Of a stretch of DNA of 64,000 bases, positions 46,441-59,300 are shown piece after piece. Location: NCBI RefSeq assembly GCF_030272615.1, contig NC_081415.1:191174270-191238269 (forward strand), read 5' to 3'. This DNA comes from Cryptomeria japonica (Eukaryota > Streptophyta > Pinopsida > Cupressales > Cupressaceae). Position numbers and translations under genes: made by a program. A model generated the notes under the pieces. The model was not told the origin of the DNA. It was given only the letters and a program-made list of their open reading frames with translations, and ran no database searches. Numbering within the stretch: position 1 is the stretch's first letter; every line of letters starts with the position of its first letter.

Positions 46441-46823
46441 TATAGACTTGATTGATTTCATTTGGCATCAATCTGGCATGCATTATCAGAGATACTATTC
46501 ATTCTGGCACTAATGTGGGATGCTATTGCTCAGGGGGAGTAGTCATCTTTTGTGGTTTATATTTTTGCTTTGATATTTTTGTCAAATTTCTGGCATTGAT
46601 GTCAAAGGGGGAGAGATATTGATGTGAAAAAGACAAAGAAAAAAAAGAAAAAGTCAAAGGGGGAGAGATATGAATATGAAAAGCAAAGGGGAGAGATATT
46701 GATATTTAGAGCTATATGTGGGAGTTTATTCGCTATGTTCCATTGGGGGAGACTTGTTTGGTATTTCTTGGTACTTCAATGTTTTTCACATCTAGTGTTG
46801 CCATCAATGCCAAAGGGGAAGAT
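46441..46823 (+). other. Copia1 3' region with repeated purine tracts
   Basis: No coding sequence. The motif AAAGGGGGAGAGATAT or a near copy occurs three times between about 46604 and 46700, with a later CATTGGGGGAGACTT. The last tract, CAAAGGGGAAGAT (46811-46823), touches the 3' LTR and is the functional polypurine position. Confidence 0.75.
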
Positions 46824-48039
46824 TGTTGGCCATCTGGTAGAATTGATTATGTGTTACATTGGTGTTTTGTCATTGATGCCAATACTAGCTATTTAGATGC
46901 TTTACCGGCACCCTTTTGGACCCAGTAGTTTGAGTGGTTTTTGATTAACTTGGATCTGGCATGATCTGGCAGGCTCTGGTATAATCTAGTGATGGAATCA
47001 TCTTGTTCATAATACTCATGCTCATATTTGGTCTATTGGTTTTGTTCTGGTAATCAATTGATATCTTGCCTGCTTTGAAGATTGGTTTTTGGTTCTAGCG
47101 AGGGTTTCACCGATAGAACTTTGGTGGAGATCTTTGATAAATTGCATAAGTGGTGTTGGTGCAGCTTTTGGCGAAGTTTTAGGATGTTGTTGGTGATCAT
47201 ATTTGAGACTTGGCACTTGGAGATCATTGTTGTGGTGTGTGGACCTATACTTGGTCCTGGTTGATCTAGGTTATGGACCAACTTTAATGTAACATGTGGA
47301 TAGAACCTATTAATGCATTTTCAGGATGTCTTATGTGTTGATATTATTTGTTTGGTCTAAGGCCAACATGGTTTGTAATTATGTAATTGGTTTATTGTCT
47401 GGTGGTCAACCTGATTGTTTATGGTCGAGGGTTTATACATATAGATGTAAGATCTCATTGTAGATCATCATGGTTATTGTAAGAGGTCATGGTCAAGGAA
47501 TGTAATGTGCGAATAATGTAAGATCACTCAAACAGAGGAGTTGGTCAATCATTGGAGATCGAATTGGGTTTATGTAAGAGGATTTAGGCCTTTGGTATTG
47601 AGCTTAACCGGAATTGTACTCAGGCATAGGAGATACTATCTTTTGTAGTTCAACACTTCTCCGGATTGTAGTGTGGATTTCTATGTAGTTAGTGAGGCTC
47701 CTTTTGTGATGAGAAGTGCACTCTAAGCTGTTGGTCTTCCTGCAAGTGCAGTCCCCTTTATTGTTATTCACATACTTACTGCAAAAGTATTATTTGACTA
47801 TGGGTAGGCTTCCCACCATGATTTTTCCATTTATTGGGTTTTCCAGGTACAAATCTTGGTGTCATGTGGATGGTATTTATTTTGTGATTATTGTTTATGC
47901 TTAATTGGTTTATTTTCTATTCCGATATTAATGTTTTGGGTTTTGGTATTAAAGTTTAAATTTCTAATGGTCTTGATAACCCATGACAACTAATTCACCC
48001 CCCTCTTAGTTGTCTTCCAGTTATTTGAACTATCTAACA
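46824..48039 (+). repeat. Copia1 3' LTR
   Basis: 1,216 bp, from TGTTGGCCATCTGG to TATCTAACA, followed by the target duplication TCAGA. It is strongly diverged from the 5' LTR. Confidence 0.92.
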
Positions 48040-50693
48040 TCAGATGCTCTCTTTACAATAAGGACTCCCCTTAAGTTGGGATTTATGTCACTAATGTTAG
48101 GCTTTCTAGGTCCTTCCTCTAATTCCCATATTTCCAAGGTTACATAATCATCTACAAACTCTGATCCTTTCAATGCCACCATTTCGTCTTCCTCTAAACT
48201 AAATTTTTGGCCCTTTGATTTCTTAATTGCATCATCAAAGGCTACTGCATCTTCTGTATCCCATTATGGTAAAATTAGAACTCTAGCCTAACTTACAATC
48301 ATCCTACCCTCATCTGTAGTGATTCTCTTGAAATCTATCATTATCTCACTCTTAAATTCTTCCCAATTCTCATGTTCAGACCTATTTGGCCTCTGAGATT
48401 TTCTCTCGACAGTTCTCTTCTTAAATTCTTCAATTTTCATCTTCCATACTTATTGCAAAAAGGTTAGTCTTCTCACAAAAGCATCATCCTCAAGAAACTT
48501 ATCACATGCCTCCTCCCTTAAATCCCTAAAATCTCTACCCTAAATATCTAAAGGAGTGAGGTCCAACTCCAAACTAGGGGGAATTGGAGGAATACCAATT
48601 TGCATCTCTGCACTTGTTAGTACAAGTGTATCTTCCTCCATTTGTTCTTCATCCTACCTTAAAGTTGAAAAGGGCATGGGTGGTGGTGAAGGACTTCTAT
48701 CTGAATCTTCAACATCAATGATTTTGATTCCTTTAAAATTATTTATTTGCACCTTTGGGGAAGGCTCTGTCTTTGTTATCCTTTTACCTTTTCTCCTCAC
48801 CAATTCTTCACTACCGTTGTTGCTCTCTTCTTCACCACTTGTTTCTTCTCTTGCTCTCTTTTGAGATGGCTCATAAACATGTCTCTCTTTTATCATGCCA
48901 TCTATTCTTTGAGGTAGAGGAGGTTGTGAGCCTAACTGTTGCATCCTCTTTTGATGAATAAAAAATTATTCCTCCACTGTGATGGGTGTTGGACGATGTA
49001 CATCTCTTCTTTCAACTTGTCGGCCATAAACCTCTTTAAGTTTGGCCTTCTTCTCCTTCAATGCAAGAATCAAATCATCAAAATTGTTCATAACAAAATT
49101 GACTTTAGCACAAAATGGAGTAAAATCTTTTGTTGGATCATAGCTTGGATCCATTTTCTGAATTATAGCCCATAACTTCTTGAAAACTATCCATTTCTCT
49201 TTCCTCCAATCCTAAGTCATGAAATAAAACTCATTTCTAATTATATCCTTAGGAAAATTATGCTCATGAGGCAATATACCTCCTTTTATTCTTGCCCTGA
49301 AAATATTATAAAACCCCTTTGGGTCACTGTGTCTAGCTATGCTAACCCCTAAATGGTATAGTGCAAAAAATTTGTCAAAATACTCATATCCTCCTTTCAA
49401 AATCATAAAATATGGGATGATAGTATAATCAAGGAAAATTGTTCCTTTGCCTTTTCCCTTTAATTATTTATCATGGATGCACCCTATCTGCCACAATACT
49501 TCTGCTAATCCCATTCTCAAAGGAACATTAAAGGGCAATACATGTGGCTGACCAAGAAAAACATAGATTCTAATAATAGTGCTAATAGGATAAGGGATGA
49601 AATCCCCCCAATTGTGCTCAATCTTCAAAAGTGGCAACCTCTCTTTATGCCTTACAAAATCATGCAGCTCCTTGGGGATCCTTGGTGGGTTCACTGTCAA
49701 TCTTTGTCTCAACCTAGAAGAAAAGTTGTTATCAAATCTCACAAAACTAGCCTCCTGGTTGTTCGAAGACATATCCGTGCTCCAAAGCTGCACGAGAATT
49801 TCCTTATTGCCAATTGTTGTCTTGAGGTTCATATTACCTTCAAAGCAATCTACATTCCAATATAATAACATGTACATGAGAAAGGAATACCAATAGAATT
49901 TATTTCCAACCACTTTATTTTAAATATCCTGTAACCCCTCGTGAATCTTCTCTTCAAGGTATGGGGCGAAGTCAAAAATCACTGTATAATCTAGATGTTG
50001 AATTTGCACGACCATATACATGAAATCAAGTGTCATAACTATAATTGGATTGAAACACAAGATCTGACATAGAGAGAAAAAGGTAGCCTAAAAATAAGGA
50101 GCAAAAGCACCAATGGGGAATGGCTCCTTTAAACTAGGGCCAATTTAGTACGTTGTCTCTCCTTCTCTAGCCAAATGCATTGGAAGAAAATTAGTTCTAA
50201 TGAAATATTTCATTCTATAATACTCTTCCTTTAACAAATCTACTTGTACAAGGTTAGCAAATGGTTCATATAAGTCAAAAATCTCCCATAATTCCTCTCT
50301 TCTGATTGTCAGCAAAGTCTCTCCTTCATTTCCCATTATAACCCTCGAGATAGGGTCATATCTATTTGTAACAGCCTTAAGAAGGTCAACATCCGTGAAC
50401 ACACTTGACACCACTAATTTAACCGAATCATATTGCCAGGGACTTGAGAGTGGGGAATGTAAATTTCTCTATCCATACCATCACTTGAACATATCTATCC
50501 CAGTCATCGGTACCCTAGCATCCGCCAAGTGGTATGCTTTATTAGTCAATCCTTCTCCTAGGGTTTTACCCTGAACAAATTTTTGCCCTTGGTACTTATC
50601 ATTTGTTGAGGGCTTTAATTGATCAAGAAAATCATCAAAAAGATTTCTCTTTGAATATTCAGTCTGCCCTGAATGTTTTTGTGGGGGAGCCAT
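48040..50693 (-). pseudogene. Family X-minus, N-terminal two thirds (codons 1-885)
   Basis: Chosen start ATG 50693-50691 (MAPPQKHSGQ), which aligns with an ATG at the same place in X-plus (53873). The frame stays in one phase to the Copia1 junction with only nonsense codons and no frameshift. Conserved landmarks shared with X-plus: DDFLDQL near residue 20; VFTDVDLL and RYDPISR near 100; FAPYL and YWYSFLMYM near 240-270; VQLWST, FSSRLR and PRIPKEL near 300-340; VPLRMGLAEVLWQI near 400; KGTIF and then HNFPKDII near 420-480; RKEKWIVFKK near 500. Residues 510-680 are charged low-complexity sequence with an RKGKR basic patch, then a second conserved block with LILP-WDTEDA. I recognise no named domain. 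It might be a retrotransposon accessory ORF or a host gene family; its function is unknown. Confidence 0.75.
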
Positions 50694-51330
50694 CTTATCA
50701 GACTAGGGTTTCTATCACTTAACCACAAAAGGAAAAATAAACTAAGATTCGACACAAAAACCTCAAGCGTAGCACAAAAATATGTGAATTGTTATCAAAT
50801 TCTGAATCCTAGAACAATTTGTGACATTTTCCTTATAATTACTCACACAATTCACACTTCAATTATTTAGGGAACAAAGAAAGGGTATTTTAACAACTTA
50901 TTGCTTTGTAAACACTAGGGGAATAGCAATCGCATGCTGCAAGAAACCATCTCAATCTTCTTCAGATGTGGGGATGTCCTCTAAATCGCTACAAATCTCT
51001 TTATGAATCAAAAATAACTTTGAGAGTGCTTTTATTATCATCTGGAATGAAACATCACTATCTAATCTACCACTACTACTCGCGCGAGTGAAATAACGAC
51101 TCTAACTTGCATTTGAAATAAATTTAAAACTGAACTGTCGATCATCTTTCAAAATGGTACATCGCATGATCATCTTTAATTAGTCTAAAATTGACCATCA
51201 CATGTGGAAAGCGGGTCCACCCTTAGCATGATATGGCATATCCAACTCACTGCTTACTTCTCCACTTTCTGTGACCCCACCGTCAGCTTTTCTTGGCCCA
51301 CCTTGGACATGCGACATCATCTCGTGATGC
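50694..51330. other. Region upstream of X-minus, nothing recognised
   Basis: This would be the 5' flank of X-minus. I see no TATA-like element I would trust, no LTR terminus and no gene. Confidence 0.4.
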
Positions 51331-51720
51331 CATAGTCCATAATCTCCTCACATCTCTTGATTACAGGGTTATGAGAGCTGTTGGATCTATTCTATGTTTA
51401 CTTTCCAGCCGCAACAATCACTTAACAATGGCCGCTAACTCCTGAGCACTTCTTGGACTAGGATTAAAACATCATTGTTCAATACAAGCACATGGAGATT
51501 GATGAACCGTCAGTAACTCAGACTTTACCTACTGGGAACCGGTAACATCAAAGGTTTGAAAGATCAAACCATTGACTCACCTTGCCCACTCAAGACACAT
51601 GGTATCATCTTGTGATGTCATGTTCCTTATCTTCCTTGCACCTTTGATCGTGGGGAAGCGCGAACCATCAGATCTATTCTGCCTTTATCCACCAGCTGAA
51701 GTATTTAAATATTAGACTTA
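51330..51720 (-). repeat. Degenerate repeat upstream of X-minus
   Basis: On the minus strand two related segments near 51710-51600 and 51400-51290 contain GAATAGATC followed by a variable part, a GAGG- or AGGAAGA-type segment and CATCACGAGATGAT or CATCACAAGATGAT. Both resemble the GATCCGATGG-type units on the other side (52455-53580), in opposite orientation. Confidence 0.45.
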
Positions 51721-52454
51721 ATAAAAATTTATAAGTGCTAGCATGAATATTAAAAGGGGCTAACCATAGGGAAATGTTTCATGTAGACTAAGAAAAATAT
51801 AAAGGGGCCAACCGAAAATAATTTAATGCTTAGGAAATACAATGGCCTCGCCAATGGTAACTGACCCTTAGCTTGAGTGGAAAAAAAGGTAATGATGAAA
51901 TATAATAGGCTTAGGGTTTTTCTTTTACAAGGCTTAATCAGAAATTCATAAACCCTAAACCATAAACCTTGAACCTTGAAAGAGGGTAAAATGAATCAGG
52001 AATGACCAAAATTTTGACTCAAGCATTAAAAAAAATTTGTGCAGTCATTTTTTAGGACTATCAATGGCTCTAGTTGGGGATGATCATTACTCAGAAATGA
52101 TGTGAGAATTCTAGAATCTTTGGTGAAGCAAACCTGTTATCACTATTTTGACCATTGGGTGATTTTGTTCTCTAATCTGTTGTAATCTGCAAAATTGTGC
52201 TTTGTAATCCATTTCTACCTTTGTGGGTTTTTGGTCTAAGGTTTTTAGGTTCTACAATTTACCCTTTTCTATCTTGAAGTCCATGCATTCTATTTCCGTG
52301 TTACTTTTTCCACTTAAGTGGAAGGGTCACTCCATCATGAAAAGAGGTCCCCCCTTTTACATTTACCTTAGGCAGGTCCTTAAATATGCTTTATTTTTAT
52401 GCCTTCCCCTAAGTTTTATCTCTTTGTCGGGCATTTTAAAGACCATGCAAGTTC
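51721..52454. other. AT-rich spacer between the two X copies
   Basis: The stretch contains two related short segments (AAAGGGGCTAACC and AAAGGGGCCAACC near 51755 and 51800) and AACCCTAAACC-like strings near 51950. The plus-strand frame starting at 52223 runs into the repeat array and shows no domain. Confidence 0.4.
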
Positions 52455-53580
52455 TGATTGATCTGACGGTGCGCGCGATCTCGCGAAGGGAAGATGGGAA
52501 AAGTTTATCCTTCGCAAAGAAGAAAAAGAGTGGTGGACCCGACAGGTGGGTTAAAGAGTGAAGTTAAAGACTGAACATCTTGCTCAAGATTGAATGGTCT
52601 GTGTTGATTTGCAAACGAGAGATGCTAGAAGTTTTTCTTTCACGGAGTAGTGAAAGGACAGTGGGCCCAATGAAAGGTTTTCTTGTAAGGTAAAAAGGGT
52701 GTATCTTGAGATAGATCTAATGGTCTGCACTATTTCGCTTGGTGAAATAGCATGCCTTTTATCCTTCACAAAATAGCGAAAGGATGGTAGGCCCAATAGA
52801 TAGACAATTCCTGGTTTTTAAAGACCAATCAACTTGGAGTTGATCGAACAACCCATGTTGTTTTGTAGCCAGAAGCAACACGAAGTGGCGAAAAGGAGCT
52901 GGTGGTTACATGGCGGATGATGTGGCAATATAGTTGGATGTCTAGCTAGGGCAAAAGGTGATCTGTTGGTAGGACACATGGCTCCAAAGGATTGTGAAGG
53001 GCCCACTTTGATTGAGCAGTGATGGTGATGAAATTCATGGCTAAATAAAACACGTGGCAGTTTAGATGTGGAGTCTAATGGAGTTCTTGAACAAATGAAT
53101 GGCTGACACGTAGGAGCTATTTTCTAGAAATCAATAGGGCAAGTGGATTCCGCGTAGAGGGCCCACTTTGAAGGATAAAGGATGTTAAAGGCCGCACATC
53201 TCGAAAGTGATCCAATGATGAGCGTTGTTTTGTAGCCCAAAGAGGCAAGGTGATTAACCTTTGCAAAACAACAAAAACCATTAGCGATGACGATTTCATG
53301 CGGTTAGTTAAAAAGACTAGTAGTCACTGTGGAGAGTAAAGATTGAGCAGATGTTAGAGGATCCAATGGCTAGGACTATTTCGCATGGAAGAGATGCGTG
53401 AGATTTATGCTTTGTGAAATAGCAAAAGGAAGGTGGGGCTCGTTTCTAAGAAGGATGAACTAGGTAAGGTAAAGAGCATGCATGTTCTTCAGGATCCGAT
53501 GGATGGTGTTGTTTCACATGGTAAAGATGTGAGGTTTTTAACCTTCACGAAATAGTGAAAATCTAGGACACTAAGAATTT
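52455..53580 (+). repeat. Degenerate tandem array, about 130-bp unit, upstream of X-plus
   Basis: Roughly eight units share GATCCAATGG (also GATCTAATGG, GATCCGATGG), then a TTGTTTCGCATGG-like part, a TTATCCTTCACAAAATAGCG part and AAAGGA-GGTGGGCCC. Units start near 52455, 52587, 52717, 53208, 53358 and 53490, with others too degraded to place. The inner TTCGC...GCGAA segments are partly self-complementary. Confidence 0.65.
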
Positions 53581-53872
53581 TCTTTGTGGTCTATTGGAGC
53601 CAATTTTTGAATTCAATTGCGAATTGATTGTCGAAGCGTGTGGCTTAATGTTTCAATTCAATGCTCAGTTGCCATATTAAGCTTCACATCAACTAAATTT
53701 AAGTGTCATTTCAAATATTTTTGCAGAGGAACCATTGCATAGAGTGAATTTCTTCAGGAAACAAGTAAGTTCTTCACATTGTTTAACAATTACAGTTTGA
53801 ATTGATATCACTGGGTGCTTGTCTTCTTAGAGGTCTATTTAAGTTTCAAATTGAAATAGCTATAATCCAAAG

Positions 53873-56357
53873 ATGGCACCTTGAAGAGATTTCATAGGGA
53901 AGGTCAATTATCAGGATAGTGCCATATGTGATGATTTTCTAGAACAATTAACCATGTCTACTAATGCCGCTACTAAAATGAAAGAACTAGTACCCAAGGC
54001 CCCCCGTTTAAGAATTGGAGGCGGTTTGTATGATAAAGGAAACTAGTTAAGGGATTCATAGATAGGGATATCAAGTTGGGACTCTTCAAAGTGGGATTTG
54101 GCCAGAGACATTCTCTTGCCCCAATGAAAAGTATATGGGAATTAGATGTGGGAAAGCTCATAGTCCCTAGGGTTTTCATGGATGTGGACTTGTTAACCCA
54201 GATTGCAAATAATTATGACCCTATTGCCCGATGTGTTAGAAATGTAAATGGGGGAGCTTTAATTGAGATAAATGATGATGAATTTAGGAAAGTATTTAGA
54301 CTCAATGAGGTGTTGAATTATCTAGAGCCTATCAATTTTGATACACTTGCCCAGGTCTATAATGTGCAGAGAGAGCACCTCAGGAGTAGCGCTTTGAAAG
54401 ATTTTTTTGTCAAAATAGGAGGACTGACTTTTGTAGGCCCTAGTACCATGGAACCTTTCTCTTTGAATTTATTCACTTTGAGGGCTAAAGGGATGTATTG
54501 GTCCCTATGTCATATTTTTGGGGAAGATGCTAAAACAACCATACCAACCCACTATATGCTAATGATATCATAGATTTTGAACCCCTCTCTGGTAGTAACT
54601 TTTAATTTTGCACCTTATCTCACTGATGCAATTCATGTAGGGATGGTAGGTATAAAAAATGCTAAGGTAGATAGACCTTTTGGGTGGTATTCTCTTCTTA
54701 TGCACATGTTTCTATTCAAAGGTGCTAATTATTTTTCTAAAGAAATGGACCTGGTTAAGGAAAAGGATGGTGAAGAGATGCATGTGCAATTATGGAGCAC
54801 AATTTTGTCTTAGGATAGAGAGGATGCGAGTTACTTGAAGTTTGATAGATGCCTTTCATCTAGGCTTAGGATCCTCTTGTGCCCACAAAACCCTAGGATC
54901 CCTAAGGCTCTTTTAGAATTCTTGAGGCCTAAAGAATTTGCTGAAGGTATCAAGATTGTGCATAAATGGGCTGATATATATTTGTAACCTGTCTCTACTA
55001 TGTTTAGAGTTTATGAATTTGGAGGAACTCCATATTTTCTTCCCTATTAAGTCCCATTGAAGATAGGAATTGCAGAGGTCCTGAGGCAAATCGAGGGTGT
55101 GCAAAAGGCAAAATTAACAAATAGGGGGAAAGGGACCATTTTCCCAACTGTCACCATTGCACATCAGTTTGTAATCACCAAGGGTGGTTGGAAACAAATT
55201 GATGATTTCTTTCAACCCTACAATTTGTCTACTACAGTGTCAAGGTTTGCTGACCCTTATGATTTCTTTAATGGCATGTTCAGAAAGAGAGCCGTATGTA
55301 AAGGTAGACCACATCAGTTCCATTTTCCTGAGGATCTGATCTGAAATGAATTCAATCTAGATGAGAAGGAATTGAGAAAAGAGAAATGGATAGCATACAA
55401 AAGGGCTCTTGATTTTATCCACCAATTTGATATTGGTTATGACCCTTTGAGGAGAAGGCTAAATTCTTGATACTATATTTTGAAGATTTAATGCAAACCT
55501 TGAAGGAGAAGAGGGAAGCTATAATGAGAAATGATCCTAAAAAGGCTAAGTTGGTTTTAGCCAAGCTTGCCTTTGCCAAGGCCATCCCTTCAGGTGAGTA
55601 TGTGATGCATAAGAGGCCAAAGTACAATGTGTTAGTGCCAATAATTGGTGAGCCCTCCACTTCAAAAGGGAAAAGACCAATAGAAGATGTCATTGACATC
55701 CAAGATTCCCCTAAAAGGCAAAGGGTGGGAAAAGAGGTGCAAACTAGTGAACCTTTATACTCTCCATCCCAATCCCCAATCCATGTGGGAGATGAACATG
55801 TGGTGGCTGAGCAGTTGTTGCAGCTAGCGAGTCTCGGGGAGATTGCCTACACCTATGAGGAAACACAAGAGGGAATGTCTAAAGAGCCACTGAGTGCTGA
55901 GATGAACTTGACTGCAGATGAGTTTAAAGGAAAGGAGTTAGACCCTGCCATCAAACAAGCTAGTGAGGAGTTCCTGGCTGATAATAATTTTGCTACAACA
56001 AGATCCTTTATGCAATTTGTTTGGAGGCAAAACATTGAACAATTCAAGGCAAGATGTGAGAAGAAGAAGAATGAGCAGCCTCACAAAGATGCAACTGCAG
56101 TGGAGGAAGAAGTGAAATAAGAAATGATGACAAAATTTAAAACCATTACTCCTAAAAAGGGGAGAGAAATGGTAGCAAAAGATGCTATGCTAATTCTTCC
56201 TGAGTGGGACATAACAGACGCCTTAGTGCTTGAAGTAGTAAGGAAAGAAACCAAGCCCTTGGAAGGAGTGACATTCAACAAGGACAATGTTGCTTTGGTC
56301 ATGTGGTCCCTAAAGAGGGATGAGAGCAGAAGAAGGAAGGACACTTCAGAGTCCAGT
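53873..56357 (+). pseudogene. Family X-plus, N-terminal two thirds
   Basis: The start is ATG 53873 (MAP, then a TGA), matching the start of X-minus. The first frame has CDDFLEQLTMSTNAATK; a frameshift near 54035 leads to FGQRHSLAPM, then VFMDVDLL and NNYDPIARC, FRKVFRLNEV, GPSTMEPFSLN, FAPYL, FGWYSLLMHMFLF, HVQLWST, SSRLRILL, PRIPKALLEF, VPLKIGIAEVLRQI, KGTIF, QFHFPEDLI and LRKEKWIAYKRAL. A second frameshift near 55447 leads to EDLMQTLKEKREA, a charged middle part, NIEQFKARCEKKK and AMLILPEWDITDA. About a dozen in-frame stops are present. Clear end-to-end homology with X-minus, but many replacements, shows that the two are old paralogues. Element C interrupts the frame at 56357. Confidence 0.75.
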
Positions 56358-59300
56358 TGTAGTACCCCTACCCTAATCTATCTCTAATCTTGGTTTAATC
56401 TTGGTTATTTATCTTGATATAATGTTATAGTCAGATGGTTGATTTAACGCATAGCTGTTGATGTGGTTTTCACACTAGTTGTATGCAAGTTATTCAGTGT
56501 TCCTATTTCGTGATATTAGTATTGGACTAATGCTCTCATTAAGTTATTATATATGTAAGCATGTATGATCTTTGGTTGCAGGAGATTTCAGGTACAAAGT
56601 CGCATGGGTGCGAGGTTCGTCTTCACCTGGTTTTGCAGGTTTGAGCATACCTCTTTAATCCTTAGAGTTGGATTAGGTGGTCGTAAGACCCTAGTTGACC
56701 TTAGTCGTGCTCAAGTGAGCATCGCCAATCATCGTCGGTTATCCCTTTTTGTTTGGGTTTGCGAGTCATCTGTTTGGTTGACCTTCTTGATTTGCGTGCT
56801 TGGTGTGTATGGTTAAATTGATTAATTAGTCCTTAGTAATTATCTTGATTGAATATGTATTTGTGCATTAGAGATTAATGGACTAAAGTAATCGGAATTT
56901 CGTTATGCGATTTTCGTTGTTATTGGATTGCTCGTTTTTGATTGGGAGTGAGTTTGATTTAATGACTGATTTTGAATATCAAATGCATTTTGTATATGCT
57001 GTTGAAAAGGAAAGTTTTGTATTTTATCGCAATAGATTTAATAGTATTCTGTTGGATTATTAAATTAGAAAGATTAAATTTCAGCTAAATGAGAAAATCG
57101 ATTTTTTTAATTGAAAAGCAAGTTAATTGTTGCTAATAGTTTAAAAAGGAATTATTTAGAGAGTTATTTTTAAATAAAAATTTTAATTCCAAAAATGGAA
57201 TTTTTGGTCAACTCTTCCATATAACCCAAAATTTGGGGAAAATTGGAGAATGGACATTTTTGGAGAGTTTTTGGTTGGGAAGAAATTTTGGGGGTTTTGG
57301 GGAGGAAGAAAGTTATGCTGGATCTGACAGGTGGGCTCTCCTTCAGCTATTCCAGGATTGCATATGAAGGTAGGGTTTACCCTAATTGTTCTTCCTTGTT
57401 GTTATGAAAATGGTTGCTTGTTGCCAAAATCCAATCTTTGATTGCTTTCAGATTTAATTTGGATTTGTGGGTTTAAATCCATGCTTTAGTTGTGTTCTTC
57501 AAGAAGATTTTATGGCTGTATCATTGTGTTAAATGGATCCTTTTGGTCAAAATGGGTCTTGATGGAAATGGTATGGGTTTTAAAATATCCTCTTGTAAGT
57601 CTCTTTTTAAGACTGTTTTTTTTATGATATTTGGGGTTTTGCTATTGTGAGTGGGAGTGGTTGAAACCCACGTTTCTTATTTAAAAATAAATAAAACCTC
57701 TTGTATGATTGAATCAAAATATTTAATTTTCGAAGCATTTCGTGTTTTCCATTGTTTATGAAAAATGAACTGTGTTAAAAAAAAATAATACCGAACTGTG
57801 CGTTTGAATAACAACGCTGTGTAATATATTTTTATCGAGCTGTGCGTCATTTTTTAACGTAGCTATTGGTTTGGGGTTGGAGGGCAGGGAGTGGAGCTCC
57901 ACCCGCTCCTCCTCCCCTCTCCCCCGCTCGTTCCCCTTGCTGTTGCTTGCCGTTCTGGGCCGCGGCACACTGCGGTGGCCGCAGGGGCCGCGGTGGCCGC
58001 AGGGCGCCGCGGACCTGCGGGCACTGCAGTGGCGCCGCCGCACGGAGATTTCCCTCGGCTAGGGTTGGGCGCCCAGCCATCCCAGTTGGGAGGTGGGCCC
58101 CGCCCTCGCCTCTTATTTTAAATGCGTTTTTTTTTGTTGTTTTAAATCATAGTTTATAAAATGGTTTTTTTTAATGTATTTTTTTTTATTATTCAAAAAA
58201 AATGCATATGATATTTTATATCATTTTAATGTAAGTTACTTTAATGTTAAGATTTAATTAGTTTCTTAATTAGGATTAGGGTGGCAATATCGTGATAAAT
58301 GTTATTTTGGTATTGATTAATTTTATAATGGAGTTTATAGGTTAATCATTATTCAATCTCATTTCATGGCTTATGTACTCTTCCTGATTAAGTTCTACAA
58401 CTGTAATTTCGCAATTGAATATTATTGATTATATTCTGATTGATCTTGGATTAATAAATCTAGATCTTACCTTCTAGCTGATTAGAGAATTTGGCTAATT
58501 GAGGTAGTATTGTTTAAAAACAAATAGAATATTATGCTATTGGAAAATCGTTGAAATACGATGTAATTTCTAATTAATGATGTGAATTATTATCTTAGAA
58601 CATATCATTTGAGTAATCGAGAAGTAAGTGAGATATTTTACCATTGATCGTTAGAAATTGAAACGATATGCTTTTGGAAATGATTATCTCCTTTTAGACT
58701 CTCTTTTTATAATTATATTTTCGTGATCCATATAATACATCTAGGCTTGAAAATACGAAACTGTAGTGGTGTTTTTAGACCAGTGTGTCAATGACGTTTT
58801 GATTGGAGATTAAATATCTTATTTTAGTTGATTAATGGTTGTCTGAGTTTGATTAATATGAATTTGGTTTAAGAACTCATTATGGCTTTATATGTCTGTT
58901 CGATGCTTGAACCTTAGAGAGTTAGAAAACCAAGAACAACCTATTCCTAGATGAGGTAGATAACTGTAATCTGATTTAGATCTTTTAGAAAACTTGATCG
59001 TCTTTAAATGTTTAGATCAATTCGAAAAGATTGTATCTATTGAATATTCCTATGCGAGTTTAATTTCTGTATTCGCCTTTGCTTATGAAATGGCAAGTCG
59101 AGCTATGTTTGGTGGGACCCTGTCGTATGGAATGATTTGGGGTACCTGTTTCAGTCCTCGATTCCGAGTTGACTGTTGTATTGTGGTGTTGTCGTAGTTG
59201 GTCATATCCCTTGTGTGGGTGTCGAATGATGATTCATGGTTGACCTTAGTTGTCAGGTCTCTAATTAGAGTACCATCAGTAAGTGTGCATCTTTGATTTG

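Larger units (their letters stand above)
31736..48039 (+). mobile_element. Copia1: Ty1/Copia retrotransposon carrying two nested insertions
   Basis: LTRs 31736-32957 and 46824-48039 start TGTTGGCCAT and end TCTAATA or TCTAACA. The target duplication TCAGA is exact at 31731-31735 and 48040-48044. The primer-binding site at 32960-32971 matches initiator methionine tRNA except one base, and a purine tract AAAGGGGAAGAT precedes the 3' LTR. Gag and the protease, integrase, reverse transcriptase and RNase H order identify Copia. Copia2 (34110-41883) and a solo LTR (41943-43477) split the gag-protease junction. Without them the element is about 7.0 kb. LTRs differ by more than 10% in the first 150 bp, so this is an old copy. 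Confidence 0.93.

Noticed and set aside
46624-46928. Lysine-rich frame before the Copia1 3' LTR
   Set aside because: It follows the purine-tract repeats and runs into the LTR; composition explains it.
52223-52561. 112-codon plus-strand frame upstream of X-plus
   Set aside because: It ends inside the degenerate tandem array, has no counterpart upstream of X-minus and shows no domain.
57847-58159. Overlapping proline/arginine/alanine-rich frames on both strands
   Set aside because: They are open only because the sequence is GC-rich, and both strands are open at once. No domain is visible.
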